Shown in pieces: positions 1 through 6,472 of a DNA stretch of 8,001 nt. Where the stretch lies: assembly GCA_021443625.1 (NCBI GenBank), contig JABUTP010000046.1, forward strand, positions 2,665-10,665. The letters are read 5' to 3'. The first letter of the stretch is position 1. Every line of letters begins with the position of its first letter. A model generated the notes under the pieces. The model searched no databases and had not been told where the DNA came from. It saw only the letters and a program-made list of their open reading frames with translations. A program made the position numbers and the translations under genes. This stretch comes from Bacteroidales bacterium. GTDB lineage: Bacteria; Bacteroidota; Bacteroidia; Bacteroidales; UBA932.

Positions 1-396
1 AAGGAGGCTTCGGGCAACTACGCGCAGATTTCCCGCATCATAGCATCGGCTCCCGAGGGATTTGCCGTGTTGTCGGGCAACGATGACGAAACGTTATCCC
101 TGATGGCAACCGGTGCCGCCGGCGTGGTCAGCGTGGCATCCAACATCGTCCCCAGGGAGATGGTGGCCCTGACCGAAGCCATGCTGGCAGAAGACCTGAC
201 CACGGCCCGCGCCATCCACCACAAACTGTTCAACCTCTTCAAGAACTGTTTTGTGGAGAGCAATCCCATCCCCGCGAAGGCTGCTTTGTCCCTTATGGGA
301 TATATCGCCAACGAGTTGAGACTTCCGATGGTTCCCGCTACTGAGCCGACAATGGAACTTATGAGAAACACCCTGAAGGAATTAAATCTGATATAA
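1..396 (+). CDS. dapA: 4-hydroxy-tetrahydrodipicolinate synthase, C-terminal part (5' end outside window)
   Basis: The frame is open from the first base and encodes 131 residues before TAA. DapA condenses pyruvate with aspartate-4-semialdehyde in the cytoplasm, the first committed step to diaminopimelate and lysine. The visible part starts KEASGN. In DapA of E. coli the equivalent lysine (in IKEATGN) forms the Schiff base with pyruvate, so codon 1 of the window is probably the catalytic lysine. Next come VLSGNDDET (residues 23-31), the family signature GAAGVVSVASNIVPREM (residues 39-55) and FVESNPIPAKAAL, all matching the C-terminal half of the TIM barrel and the following helices. The family is usually near 295 residues, so roughly 55% is missing upstream. 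ddh begins 4 nt after the stop with no terminator between, which suggests one transcript. Other members of the DapA/NanA superfamily are less likely given the partner gene. Confidence 0.95.
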   Translation, partial: KEASGNYAQISRIIASAPEGFAVLSGNDDETLSLMATGAAGVVSVASNIVPREMVALTEAMLAEDLTTARAIHHKLFNLFKNCFVESNPIPAKAALSLMGYIANELRLPMVPATEPTMELMRNTLKELNLI

Positions 397-400
397 CAAT

Positions 401-1300
401 ATGGAAAACAGGACAAGAGCCGCCGTGGTCGGATACGGCAACATAGGAAAATACGTGATAGAGGCCCTCGAGGCCGCCCCCGATTTCGAAATCGCCGGAA
501 TCGTCAGGAGAAACGCAAGCGAAGTTCCTCAAGAGATTGCCAAATACAAGGTGGTCGCCTCGCTCTCCGAACTGGACAATGTGGATGTGGCAATTCTTGC
601 GACACCTACCCGCAAGGTTGAGGAATATGCTCTGGAGGCATTGTCGCTCGGCATAAACACGGTTGACAGCTACGACATCCATACAGGCATAGCCAGTCTC
701 AGAAAGACCCTCGGTGCCAAGGCCAGAGAGGTCGGCAAGGTTTCCATCATCTCCGCAGGTTGGGACCCGGGTACCGATTCGATGGTAAGGGCTCTGCTCG
801 AGGCTTGCGCTCCCAAGGGTATCACCTACACCAATTTCGGCCCCGGTATGAGTATGGGCCACTCGGTGGCCGTCCGCTCCATCGAAGGGGTTGCGGATGC
901 CCTCTCAATGACCATCCCTCTGGGTACCGGCGTCCATCGCCGTATGGTGTATGTTGAGGTCAAGGAAGGATACGAATTCAAGAAAATCGCCGAAGCCATC
1001 AAGTCCGACCCCTATTTCGTGAACGACGAGACCCACGTGATGCAGGTCGAAAGTGTGGATGCCCTGCGCGATATGGGACACGGCGTCAATCTCACCCGCA
1101 AAGGCGTTTCGGGCAAAACCCAGAACCAGCTCTTCGAGTTCAATATGAAAATCAACAACCCCGCCCTGACGGGCCAGATTCTGGTATCGACGGCAAGGGC
1201 TGCGATGCGTCAGAAGCCCGGTTGCTACACCTTGATAGAAATCCCCCCCGTGGATATGCTGGCGGGCGATGCAGATTACTGGGCAGGACACATCGTTTAG
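401..1300 (+). CDS. ddh: meso-diaminopimelate D-dehydrogenase
   Basis: This 299-residue cytoplasmic enzyme catalyses NADPH-dependent reductive amination of tetrahydrodipicolinate to meso-DAP with free ammonium, bypassing the succinylase/acetylase branches. The N-terminus is a Rossmann fold with GYGNIG at residues 11-16. Arg-Arg at 36-37, after the second strand, suits the NADP phosphate. Family motifs follow: DSYD at 89-92, GWDPG at 120-124 and GPGMSMGHS at 147-155, where Corynebacterium Ddh has WDPG and GPGLSQGHS. Asp122 sits where the substrate-contacting aspartate is expected. INNPALTG (251-258) and the C-terminal YTLIEIPP segment also match. The length is shorter than the roughly 320-residue corynebacterial type. 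The ATG at 401 lies 4 nt after dapA TAA, preceded by A/T-rich sequence and no Shine-Dalgarno motif, as usual in this phylum. The dapA neighbour supports a biosynthetic role. A terminator follows within 25 nt. Confidence 0.93.
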   Translation: MENRTRAAVVGYGNIGKYVIEALEAAPDFEIAGIVRRNASEVPQEIAKYKVVASLSELDNVDVAILATPTRKVEEYALEALSLGINTVDSYDIHTGIASLRKTLGAKAREVGKVSIISAGWDPGTDSMVRALLEACAPKGITYTNFGPGMSMGHSVAVRSIEGVADALSMTIPLGTGVHRRMVYVEVKEGYEFKKIAEAIKSDPYFVNDETHVMQVESVDALRDMGHGVNLTRKGVSGKTQNQLFEFNMKINNPALTGQILVSTARAAMRQKPGCYTLIEIPPVDMLAGDADYWAGHIV

Positions 1301-1323
1301 CCTATTTTTTGCCAAAAGAGAAT

Positions 1324-1360
1324 AAAAAAGGGAATCCCGCAATACGGATTCTCTTTTTTT
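1324..1360 (+). terminator. Intrinsic terminator of the dapA-ddh unit
   Basis: A 14-bp stem pairs 1324-1337 with 1346-1359, with one G-U pair (1331/1352) and an 8-nt loop CGCAATAC. A run of seven T ends at 1360. The stem begins in an A-run that pairs with the T-run, so in isolation it could also act in the opposite direction. It starts 23 nt after the ddh stop and separates ddh from the lipoprotein gene. Confidence 0.9.
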
Positions 1361-1363
1361 ATT

Positions 1364-1371
1364 TAACTTTA
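1364..1371 (+). promoter_or_regulatory. Weak candidate -7 box for the lipoprotein gene
   Basis: TAACTTTA matches the Bacteroides -7 element TAnnTTTG at all fixed positions except the last. I see no TTTG at the expected 19-21 nt upstream, because that space is taken up by the ddh terminator. If used, transcription would start near 1378 and leave a leader of about 50 nt. TACTTTTC at 1374-1381 is an equally imperfect alternative. The gene needs its own promoter because a strong terminator precedes it, but which element serves is not settled. Confidence 0.22.
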
Positions 1372-1385
1372 CATACTTTTCGGCT

Positions 1386-1402
1386 TTCCGGATGCTCCGG
1401 AA
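1386..1402. promoter_or_regulatory. Perfect 7-bp inverted repeat ahead of the lipoprotein gene
   Basis: TTCCGGA (1386-1392) and TCCGGAA (1396-1402) are exact reverse complements around a 3-nt TGC spacer, 26 nt before the ATG at 1429. It could be a short GC-capped hairpin in the leader RNA or an operator. No T-run follows, so it is not a terminator. The repeat itself is seen directly; its role is unknown. Confidence 0.4.
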
Positions 1403-1428
1403 CGCATATAATTAACTCTTTTTCGAAT

Positions 1429-3819
1429 ATGAAGAAATTTTTTGTTTTAACGAGTCTGGCCATCGTAGCCCTGCTGGCTGCCGCCTGTGGCGAAAAGACT
1501 CCGCCGACACCGGATCCCGAGCCGGAGAGTCCGGTTCTCAATCCCGTACAGCAGTCTTACACTATGAAGGCTGAGGGAGGATCTCTCAGTATCACTCTCA
1601 CCACAAACCAGGACTTGACCGCCAACAGTGACCAGAGCTGGCTCAAGGTGGTTTCCACAAAGGCCACCCGCTCCGCCACCGTCACCGTATCTGCCGATCC
1701 CAATACTTCGGAAAGCGAGCGCACCGCCACCGTCACCGTGACCGGCGGAACTCTTTCCGTGAAGATTACCGTAAAGCAGGAGGGGAAGGAACCTGAACCG
1801 CCCGCACCCGAGACTCCGGTGATGAACGTGACGACTCCCGACGGCAAGACAACTTGCGAAGTTGCCCCGGACGGCGGCAGTTTCGTGGTCAAGATAAGCC
1901 ACAACTACGAAGTCAAGACCGCAGTGGAGGGAGACTGGATTTCCGTAGCCCAGACCAAGGCCGCCACGGAGGACTCCTATACCGTTGTGGTTGCCAAGAA
2001 CGAAACCTACGAGGCCCGCACCGGCAAGGTGAAGTTCACTTCCGAAACTCTCAATTATGAACTTACCGTCAGCCAGAAGGGACAGACTCCCCCCGCACAG
2101 GAGGACCCCGTTCTGGAAAACCGCACCGCAAGTTCGTTCAAGGTTGCAGCCGAGGGTGAGACCATCACAGTGAAAGTGGGCAGCAATATCGATTATTCTA
2201 CCGAGATTGACGCCAGCTGGATAAGCAAGGTTGCCACCAAGGCCGTGACCGAAGACGTGCTCAACTTCAGCATAGCCGCCAACGAAAGCACCGACTCCCG
2301 CACCGGCCACATCGTTTTCAAATACGGTTCAACCCTTGCCGTTACCGTAACGGTTGAGCAGGAGGGCAAGACAGTGGTTGTTCCCGACGAAGAAAATCTG
2401 GAGGTTGCCCCCACTTCGCTCGAATTCGGCGCCGATGGCGGCAGCAGCGAGGTTACGGTTACAACCAATGTCTCATACACCGCCACATCTTCAGAAAGCT
2501 GGGCCATCGTTTCGGTTTCCGGCAACAAGGTTACAGTGACCGCAGCCGCCAACGAAACCTACGAAGCCCGCACTGCCACCATTACCGTAAAAGGCAAGGA
2601 CAAGAGCGTGACGGTTTCGGTTTCACAGTCGGCAAAGCAGAAAGAGGAAGACGATGATGACAATTACCCCTACAGCACCAAGTCGGACCTCAGCGCCAAG
2701 GGAACCGCCAACTGCTATATCGTGACCAAGGCCGGCAGCTACAGTTTCGATGCCTCCGTCATAGGTAACGGCGAGGACGGCTGGTACGAAGAGGAAGAGG
2801 CCCACTTCTGGCCTCTGGATGCTTCAGAACTGAGCATCAAGAGCAGAATAAAATCAGTTGTTGTGGTTTGGGACAAAGGCAATGTGATAAACAACGTCGC
2901 CCTTGAGTCAAGCACCAAGCGTGTGACATTCGAAGCCACAGGCAACAAGGGTAACGCGATGATTGCCGTCAAGGACAAATACGGCGATATCTGCTGGAGC
3001 TGGCACATCTGGTGTACCGATCCTCCTCAGGAAGTGACCCACACCAATTCCGAGGGTGACGATTTCACCCTTATGGACCGCAACGTCGGTGCCGTTTCCG
3101 CCCTCGAGGCCGACGGCAAGGAGAAGACCTGGGGTTTCTGGTATCAGTGGGGACGCAAGGATCCTCTGACCATCTACAAGTTCTGCAAAACGGATTATGT
3201 TTATCTCGATGCCCACAATCAGGTTGAGAACATCGAGGGCTCGCTGCAGTACCCCGACAAGATATTCGGCATGGCAGACGGCTCCAGGGTTTGCGACTGG
3301 GCAGCATACCGTTTCTCCGACATCAGTCTCCATCTGTGGGGCAATCCCGAATATGATTACTACGACGATTTTGAGAATCTCAAGAAAACCATATTCGACC
3401 CGTGTCCCGTAGGATATATGGTTCCTCCGGCAAATACCTGGCTGGGTATGGAAAAGAAGACTTACCGCACCACCGACCACGGAATGTATTTCCCCGCCAA
3501 TGACGGCAAGGAGGAATATTACCCGTTCCAGGGTTACGGCGACAACGGTGACTCCTGGGGAGGTGACCCCAACTGGTATGGCTATGAAGGCTATGTGGCC
3601 GACGTTCCCCATCCCAGCGGCGGTTTTGCCCGTGACGAAGGCTTCATCGTGGCAATGTGGACATCTGGTTCCGGATTCTACACTGATATCAACCCTTGGG
3701 CGGGTATGATGTTCATTGCTGCCACCAAACTCATTGACAGTGGTGACAAATACGTCAATACCGAGTATCCTCACGTACGTCAGCGCCAGCAACCCGTAAG
3801 GTGCGTGCGCATCAAATAA
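1429..3819 (+). CDS. Surface lipoprotein with four BACON-type repeats and a C-terminal FISUMP-like domain
   Basis: This 796-residue protein has a lysine-rich N-terminus, a hydrophobic core and a lipobox LAAAC with Cys20 as the lipidation site. A Pro/Glu-rich spacer (about 21-35) follows. Four beta-sandwich repeats of about 80-90 residues lie near 36-118, 129-217, 227-313 and 323-401. Each has a GG(S/E)-(V/I)-x-V start, an SW(I/L/A) core motif, an ARTG/A-type turn and a final V(K/S/E)Q strand, typical of BACON domains. An acidic linker EEDDDD is at 406-411. The C-terminal part carries TANCYIV (426-432), WSWHIW (523-528), LMDRNVG (548-554), DPCPVGYMVP (657-666) and a terminal PVRCVRIK. These are landmarks I associate with the Fibrobacter major paralogous domain and related Bacteroidales surface proteins. 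BACON domains were proposed to bind carbohydrate or mucin, or to act as spacers; the ligand here is unknown. The ATG at 1429 is chosen because it gives the signal peptide; the frame is open further upstream into ddh. It is transcribed alone, with no SusC/SusD genes adjacent. Confidence 0.85.
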   Translation: MKKFFVLTSLAIVALLAAACGEKTPPTPDPEPESPVLNPVQQSYTMKAEGGSLSITLTTNQDLTANSDQSWLKVVSTKATRSATVTVSADPNTSESERTATVTVTGGTLSVKITVKQEGKEPEPPAPETPVMNVTTPDGKTTCEVAPDGGSFVVKISHNYEVKTAVEGDWISVAQTKAATEDSYTVVVAKNETYEARTGKVKFTSETLNYELTVSQKGQTPPAQEDPVLENRTASSFKVAAEGETITVKVGSNIDYSTEIDASWISKVATKAVTEDVLNFSIAANESTDSRTGHIVFKYGSTLAVTVTVEQEGKTVVVPDEENLEVAPTSLEFGADGGSSEVTVTTNVSYTATSSESWAIVSVSGNKVTVTAAANETYEARTATITVKGKDKSVTVSVSQSAKQKEEDDDDNYPYSTKSDLSAKGTANCYIVTKAGSYSFDASVIGNGEDGWYEEEEAHFWPLDASELSIKSRIKSVVVVWDKGNVINNVALESSTKRVTFEATGNKGNAMIAVKDKYGDICWSWHIWCTDPPQEVTHTNSEGDDFTLMDRNVGAVSALEADGKEKTWGFWYQWGRKDPLTIYKFCKTDYVYLDAHNQVENIEGSLQYPDKIFGMADGSRVCDWAAYRFSDISLHLWGNPEYDYYDDFENLKKTIFDPCPVGYMVPPANTWLGMEKKTYRTTDHGMYFPANDGKEEYYPFQGYGDNGDSWGGDPNWYGYEGYVADVPHPSGGFARDEGFIVAMWTSGSGFYTDINPWAGMMFIAATKLIDSGDKYVNTEYPHVRQRQQPVRCVRIK
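1534..2631 (+). repeat. Tandem BACON-domain repeats within the lipoprotein
   Basis: Residues 36-401 are four diverged copies of one module, joined by short Pro/Glu/Asp linkers (PEPPAPETP, TPPAQEDP, VVVPDEEN). Copies 2 and 4 share the octapeptide NETYEART. The DNA under it (1999-2022 and 2551-2574) is identical at 22 of 24 bases, while the surrounding sequence is clearly diverged. Copy 3 has NESTDSRT and copy 1 NTSESERT at the same place. This is a protein-domain array, not an intergenic DNA repeat. Confidence 0.75.
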
Positions 3820-3831
3820 CTCTGACAATAT

Positions 3832-3876
3832 GCAGGCGGCTGCTTTGAACATTCAAAGCAGCTGTCTGCTTTTTTT
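3832..3876 (+). terminator. Intrinsic terminator of the lipoprotein gene
   Basis: A 17-bp stem pairs 3832-3848 with 3853-3869, contains two G-U pairs (3836/3865 and 3838/3863) and has a 4-nt loop ACAT. Seven T follow (3870-3876). It begins 12 nt after the lipoprotein stop. The ATG of the next gene is only 26 nt beyond the T-run. Confidence 0.93.
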
Positions 3877-3902
3877 AGACTGTAAAAAGACCATAATTCG
3901 TT

Positions 3903-5372
3903 ATGAATGCTAACGATTTAAGCCAGCTCGAGGCGATGGGCATCGCCGTAAGCCATGTTGAGGCGCAGCTCGAAAGGTTTGCCAAAGGGTTTCCCTATCT
4001 CGATATCGTATCTGCCGCAAATCCCGAAAGGGGCATTGTTGAACTTACGGAAAAGGAGCAGGCAGATGCTCTGGAATTTCGCTCCGTGGCAAAGGTTGCC
4101 AAGTTTGTCCCCGCATCCGGCGCGGCATCGAGAATGTTCAAGGATTTGTTCGGCGGACTCGACCTTCTGGAAAAGGGGGAGACCATTTCAGGGGATTCGC
4201 CGGCAGCGAAGTTCTGCTCCAATATAGACAAGTTCGCTTTTTACCGCAGGGAGTTGTTTGACGGCAAAGACTGTAAAGATATTCTGTCGGCAACCCTGCG
4301 TCCCGAAGGACTCGGCTATGGTGCCAAATCGAAAGGCCAGCTGTTGTTCCATAAATATGATGACGGCTGCCGCACTGCCTTTGAGGAACATCTGGTGGAG
4401 GGAGCGCTCTACGCTGCAGATGCCCAGGGGAACGTGAACATAGTGTTCTCGGTATCGCCCGAACATCTCGAGGCCTACAAGGTGCTCTTTGAGAGCGTCC
4501 GATCCCATTATGAGGATACCTATAAAGTGAAGTACAACATTACGTTTACGCTACAGTCTCCATCCACCGATACGGTGGCGGCCAACCCCGACGGCACCCC
4601 TTTCAGGAAGGCCGACGGCTCGCTGCTCTTCCGTCCGGGAGGCCACGGGGCGCTTATCGGCAATGTGGGCAATGTGGATGCGGATGTTGTAATCATAAAG
4701 AATATTGACAATGTTGTGCACGCTTCACGCATAGAAGAAACCATCCGCTGGAAGAAGATTGTTGCGGGACGGCTGCAGATGCTTCGCGAAAAGGTGTTCG
4801 ACTATATAAGGCGCATCGACGAGGGGGAGACCGCCAGCGAGTTCGTGTGGGAAATCGTCAATTTTCTCGACCGCGAGTTTTGCGTGACACTCCCCGACAA
4901 AGTGCTGAACGGCCCCGCTTCCGAAACTCTCAAAGCCCTCAGGGCAAAACTTGACCGGCCGCTGCGCGTCTGCGGTATGGTTCGCAACCAGGGGGAACCG
5001 GGGGGAGGCCCTTTTGTGGTGCGCGATGCCGACGGGGCAACTTCTCTCCAAATTCTCGAGAGTGTGCAGCTGGACCCCGCGTGTGCCGCGAGTCTGCTCG
5101 CTTCCGCCACCCATTTCAATCCGGTGGATCTGGCCTGCAGCATCACCGACAAGGATGGCAACCACTACAATCTTCAGGATTATGTCGATGGCGACGCCGG
5201 CTTCATTTCCTCCAAATCGTTAGAAGGACGGCCTCTGAAGGCGCTGGAACTTCCCGGTCTGTGGAACGGCGCGATGAGCAACTGGAACACCCAGTTTGTG
5301 GATGTTCCCCTTGCAACATTCAATCCCGTAAAGACGGTGTTGGATTTGCTCCGTCCGGAGCACCTCGGTTAG
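3903..5372 (+). CDS. DUF4301-family protein, possible sugar-nucleotidyltransferase-like enzyme
   Basis: This 489-residue protein has no signal peptide or membrane segment, so it should be cytosolic. I recognise it from memory as the Bacteroidetes family DUF4301, whose members are of similar length and have no established reaction. Notable motifs are KFVPASGAASRMFK at 67-80, QSPSTDTVA at 218-226, FRPGGHGALI at 243-252, VVIIKNIDNVV at 262-272 and RNQGEPGGGPFVV at 361-373. The first resembles the glycine-rich nucleotide loop of UTP-sugar pyrophosphorylases. The GGHG stretch followed by a hydrophobic strand and xNxDN resembles their PxGHGD and uridine-binding strand. This is inference by motif order, not a demonstrated activity. 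The ATG at 3903 follows a terminator by 26 nt; Met12 is an alternative start. The 3' end overlaps the convergent antiporter gene by 4 nt with no terminator visible between them. Confidence 0.8.
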   Translation: MNANDLSQLEAMGIAVSHVEAQLERFAKGFPYLDIVSAANPERGIVELTEKEQADALEFRSVAKVAKFVPASGAASRMFKDLFGGLDLLEKGETISGDSPAAKFCSNIDKFAFYRRELFDGKDCKDILSATLRPEGLGYGAKSKGQLLFHKYDDGCRTAFEEHLVEGALYAADAQGNVNIVFSVSPEHLEAYKVLFESVRSHYEDTYKVKYNITFTLQSPSTDTVAANPDGTPFRKADGSLLFRPGGHGALIGNVGNVDADVVIIKNIDNVVHASRIEETIRWKKIVAGRLQMLREKVFDYIRRIDEGETASEFVWEIVNFLDREFCVTLPDKVLNGPASETLKALRAKLDRPLRVCGMVRNQGEPGGGPFVVRDADGATSLQILESVQLDPACAASLLASATHFNPVDLACSITDKDGNHYNLQDYVDGDAGFISSKSLEGRPLKALELPGLWNGAMSNWNTQFVDVPLATFNPVKTVLDLLRPEHLG

Positions 5373-6325
5373 TGGAGGATGGCGTAAGTTATATAAGCCG
5401 CATATATCAGTACGAACAAGGCTCCCTCGGCTCTGCCGAGCTGGAGTCTTTTCGGTATGAATGCCGTAATCCAGAGCAGTATGCCCACGACGGGCAGCAC
5501 CGCTATGGACTCAAGGTCTATGGGTGACACCCCAAGCGGGGTTATGGTGGCGCAGCATCCCAAAATCAGGAGTATGTTGGCTATGTTGGACCCCAGGATG
5601 TTGCCCAATGCCAGAGCGTCCTGTTTTTTCAGCGCAGCCACTATGCAGGTGGCAAGTTCGGGCAGGGAGGTGCCTCCCGCCATCAGCGTCATGGCGATGA
5701 CCGATTCCGACACGTGCCACTGCCTTGCGATGTTGCAGCCCCGCTCGACAAACAGATGTCCGCCGACCACCAGAAGGGCAATCCCCGCCAGCACAGTAAG
5801 GCCAAGCCGCAGCACCCCTTGTGCCTTCGCATCTCCGCTCTCTGCAGATGAGGAAGGTTCAATCTCGTCGTTTTTGAAAGTGATGAAAATGTACAATGCG
5901 AACAGCAGCAGCATCCCTATCCCTTCGGCGCGGCTCAATATTCCCTGTGCCGAGTGGAATATGAACGCGTCAAGTGCAAATACCAGAAGCACGAGCGAAG
6001 CGCCGATGTTGAATCCCATATCCTTGCGCCGTTCCTTGGCGGAGTAGGCGATGGGGGATATCAATGCGGTTACGCCCAGAATAAGCAGGGTGTTGAACAG
6101 GTTGCTGCCGGTGACGTTTCCTATGGCTATGCTGGCGCTCCCCCTCAGAGCGCCCATAGTACTGACAGTCAATTCGGGCATAGATGTGCCAAGTCCCACA
6201 ATCACCACCCCTATTGCAAATTCCGAAACTCCGAAACGCTTGGCAAGACCACTGGCTCCGTCAACCAGCCAGTCGGCACCGATGAGCGTTACCGCAACTC
6301 CTGCCAGAAACAAGATATAATCCAT
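5369..6325 (-). CDS. Calcium/sodium antiporter (CaCA family, YrbG-like)
   Basis: This 318-residue inner-membrane exchanger has about ten hydrophobic segments in two halves. Each half carries the alpha-repeat of the CaCA superfamily. The first has GLGTSMPEL (44-52) and GNVTGSNLFN (69-78). The second has AGGTSLPEL (216-224) and GNILGSNIAN (241-250). The acidic residues in TS(M/L)PEL (Glu51, Glu223) and the Asn of GSN are the ion-coordinating positions in known exchangers. A hydrophilic loop rich in Ser, Glu and Asp (about 151-170) joins the halves, as in bacterial YrbG-type proteins. Family length is usually 310-325, so it looks complete. Expected activity is export of Ca2+ in exchange for Na+, though ion specificity cannot be read from sequence. 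The ATG (6325-6323) lies 27 nt below a good -7 box. The gene is divergent from gdhA and its stop overlaps the stop of the DUF4301 gene. Confidence 0.92.
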   Translation of the reverse strand: MDYILFLAGVAVTLIGADWLVDGASGLAKRFGVSEFAIGVVIVGLGTSMPELTVSTMGALRGSASIAIGNVTGSNLFNTLLILGVTALISPIAYSAKERRKDMGFNIGASLVLLVFALDAFIFHSAQGILSRAEGIGMLLLFALYIFITFKNDEIEPSSSAESGDAKAQGVLRLGLTVLAGIALLVVGGHLFVERGCNIARQWHVSESVIAMTLMAGGTSLPELATCIVAALKKQDALALGNILGSNIANILLILGCCATITPLGVSPIDLESIAVLPVVGILLWITAFIPKRLQLGRAEGALFVLIYAAYITYAILH

Positions 6326-6351
6326 ATAGACACCTTTTCAAACTGAGAATG

Positions 6352-6359
6352 CAAATTTA
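6352..6359 (-). promoter_or_regulatory. Candidate -7 box for the antiporter gene
   Basis: On the minus strand this reads TAAATTTG, followed by C at 6351, an exact match to the Bacteroides -7 consensus TAnnTTTG. The start would fall near 6343 and give a leader of about 18 nt before the ATG at 6325. No TTTG is present at the expected distance upstream (about 6379-6383), so the -33 half is missing or weak. Confidence 0.5.
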
Positions 6360-6380
6360 TAAAAAATATGATACGGAGGA

Positions 6381-6410
6381 TTTTCGCCAAGGAGTCGCTT
6401 TGTGGCAAAA
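6381..6410. promoter_or_regulatory. Imperfect inverted repeat between divergent promoters
   Basis: TTTT-C-GCCA (6381-6389) faces TGGCAAAA (6403-6410) around a 13-nt centre. The arms pair over 8 bp if the C at 6385 is bulged. It lies roughly midway between the antiporter -7 box and the gdhA -33 box. It may be a protein-binding site; no T-run supports termination. The function is unassigned. Confidence 0.25.
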
Positions 6411-6440
6411 TGTAAATTTTTTCAATTTATAATGACATAA

Positions 6441-6472
6441 TTTGCATTGTTGGATAATGCAGTTTAACTTTG
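6441..6472 (+). promoter_or_regulatory. Bacteroides-type promoter of gdhA
   Basis: TTTG at 6441-6444 is followed after 20 nt by TAACTTTG at 6465-6472. Both match the consensus of the primary sigma factor of Bacteroides (-33 TTTG, -7 TAnnTTTG) exactly, including the spacing. Transcription should begin near 6478-6482, leaving a leader of about 21-25 nt before the ATG at 6503. This is the clearest promoter in the window. Confidence 0.8.
6443..6461. promoter_or_regulatory. Inverted repeat inside the gdhA promoter, candidate operator
   Basis: TGCATT (6443-6448) and AATGCA (6456-6461) are exact reverse complements with a 7-nt spacer. The repeat occupies the space between the -33 and -7 boxes and overlaps the -33 G. 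A related TGCAAA lies downstream of the -7 box (6473-6478) and another upstream (6350-6355). A regulator bound here would block RNA polymerase. Part of the similarity could simply come from the TTTGC-type promoter boxes. Confidence 0.35.

Noticed and set aside
1222..1428. N-terminal extension of the lipoprotein frame into ddh
   Set aside because: Starting at 1222 would read through the end of ddh and its terminator hairpin and bury the signal peptide. The ATG at 1429 gives an intact signal peptide with the lipobox cysteine at residue 20.
1447..2310. Minus-strand open frame (287 codons), Gly/Val/His-rich, opposite the BACON repeats
   Set aside because: Its composition is the complement of the Thr/Val/Ser-rich repeats. 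There is no plausible start context or domain.
1534..2631. Possible CRISPR-like or DNA repeat array
   Set aside because: The periodicity is at protein-domain level, with strong DNA divergence between copies. There are no short direct repeats with unique spacers.
2908..3852. Long minus-strand open frame (314 codons) opposite the lipoprotein C-terminus
   Set aside because: It lies antisense to a well-supported gene, runs across that gene's terminator, and its translation has no recognisable domain. It is explained by codon bias of the sense gene.
5081..5527. Plus-strand open frame crossing the DUF4301/antiporter junction
   Set aside because: It overlaps two supported genes in other frames, and its translation shows no domain or conserved motif.
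5457..6047. Plus-strand open frame (196 codons) opposite the antiporter
   Set aside because: It is antisense to membrane segments with clear CaCA motifs. The Ser/Met/Pro-rich product is typical of a shadow frame.
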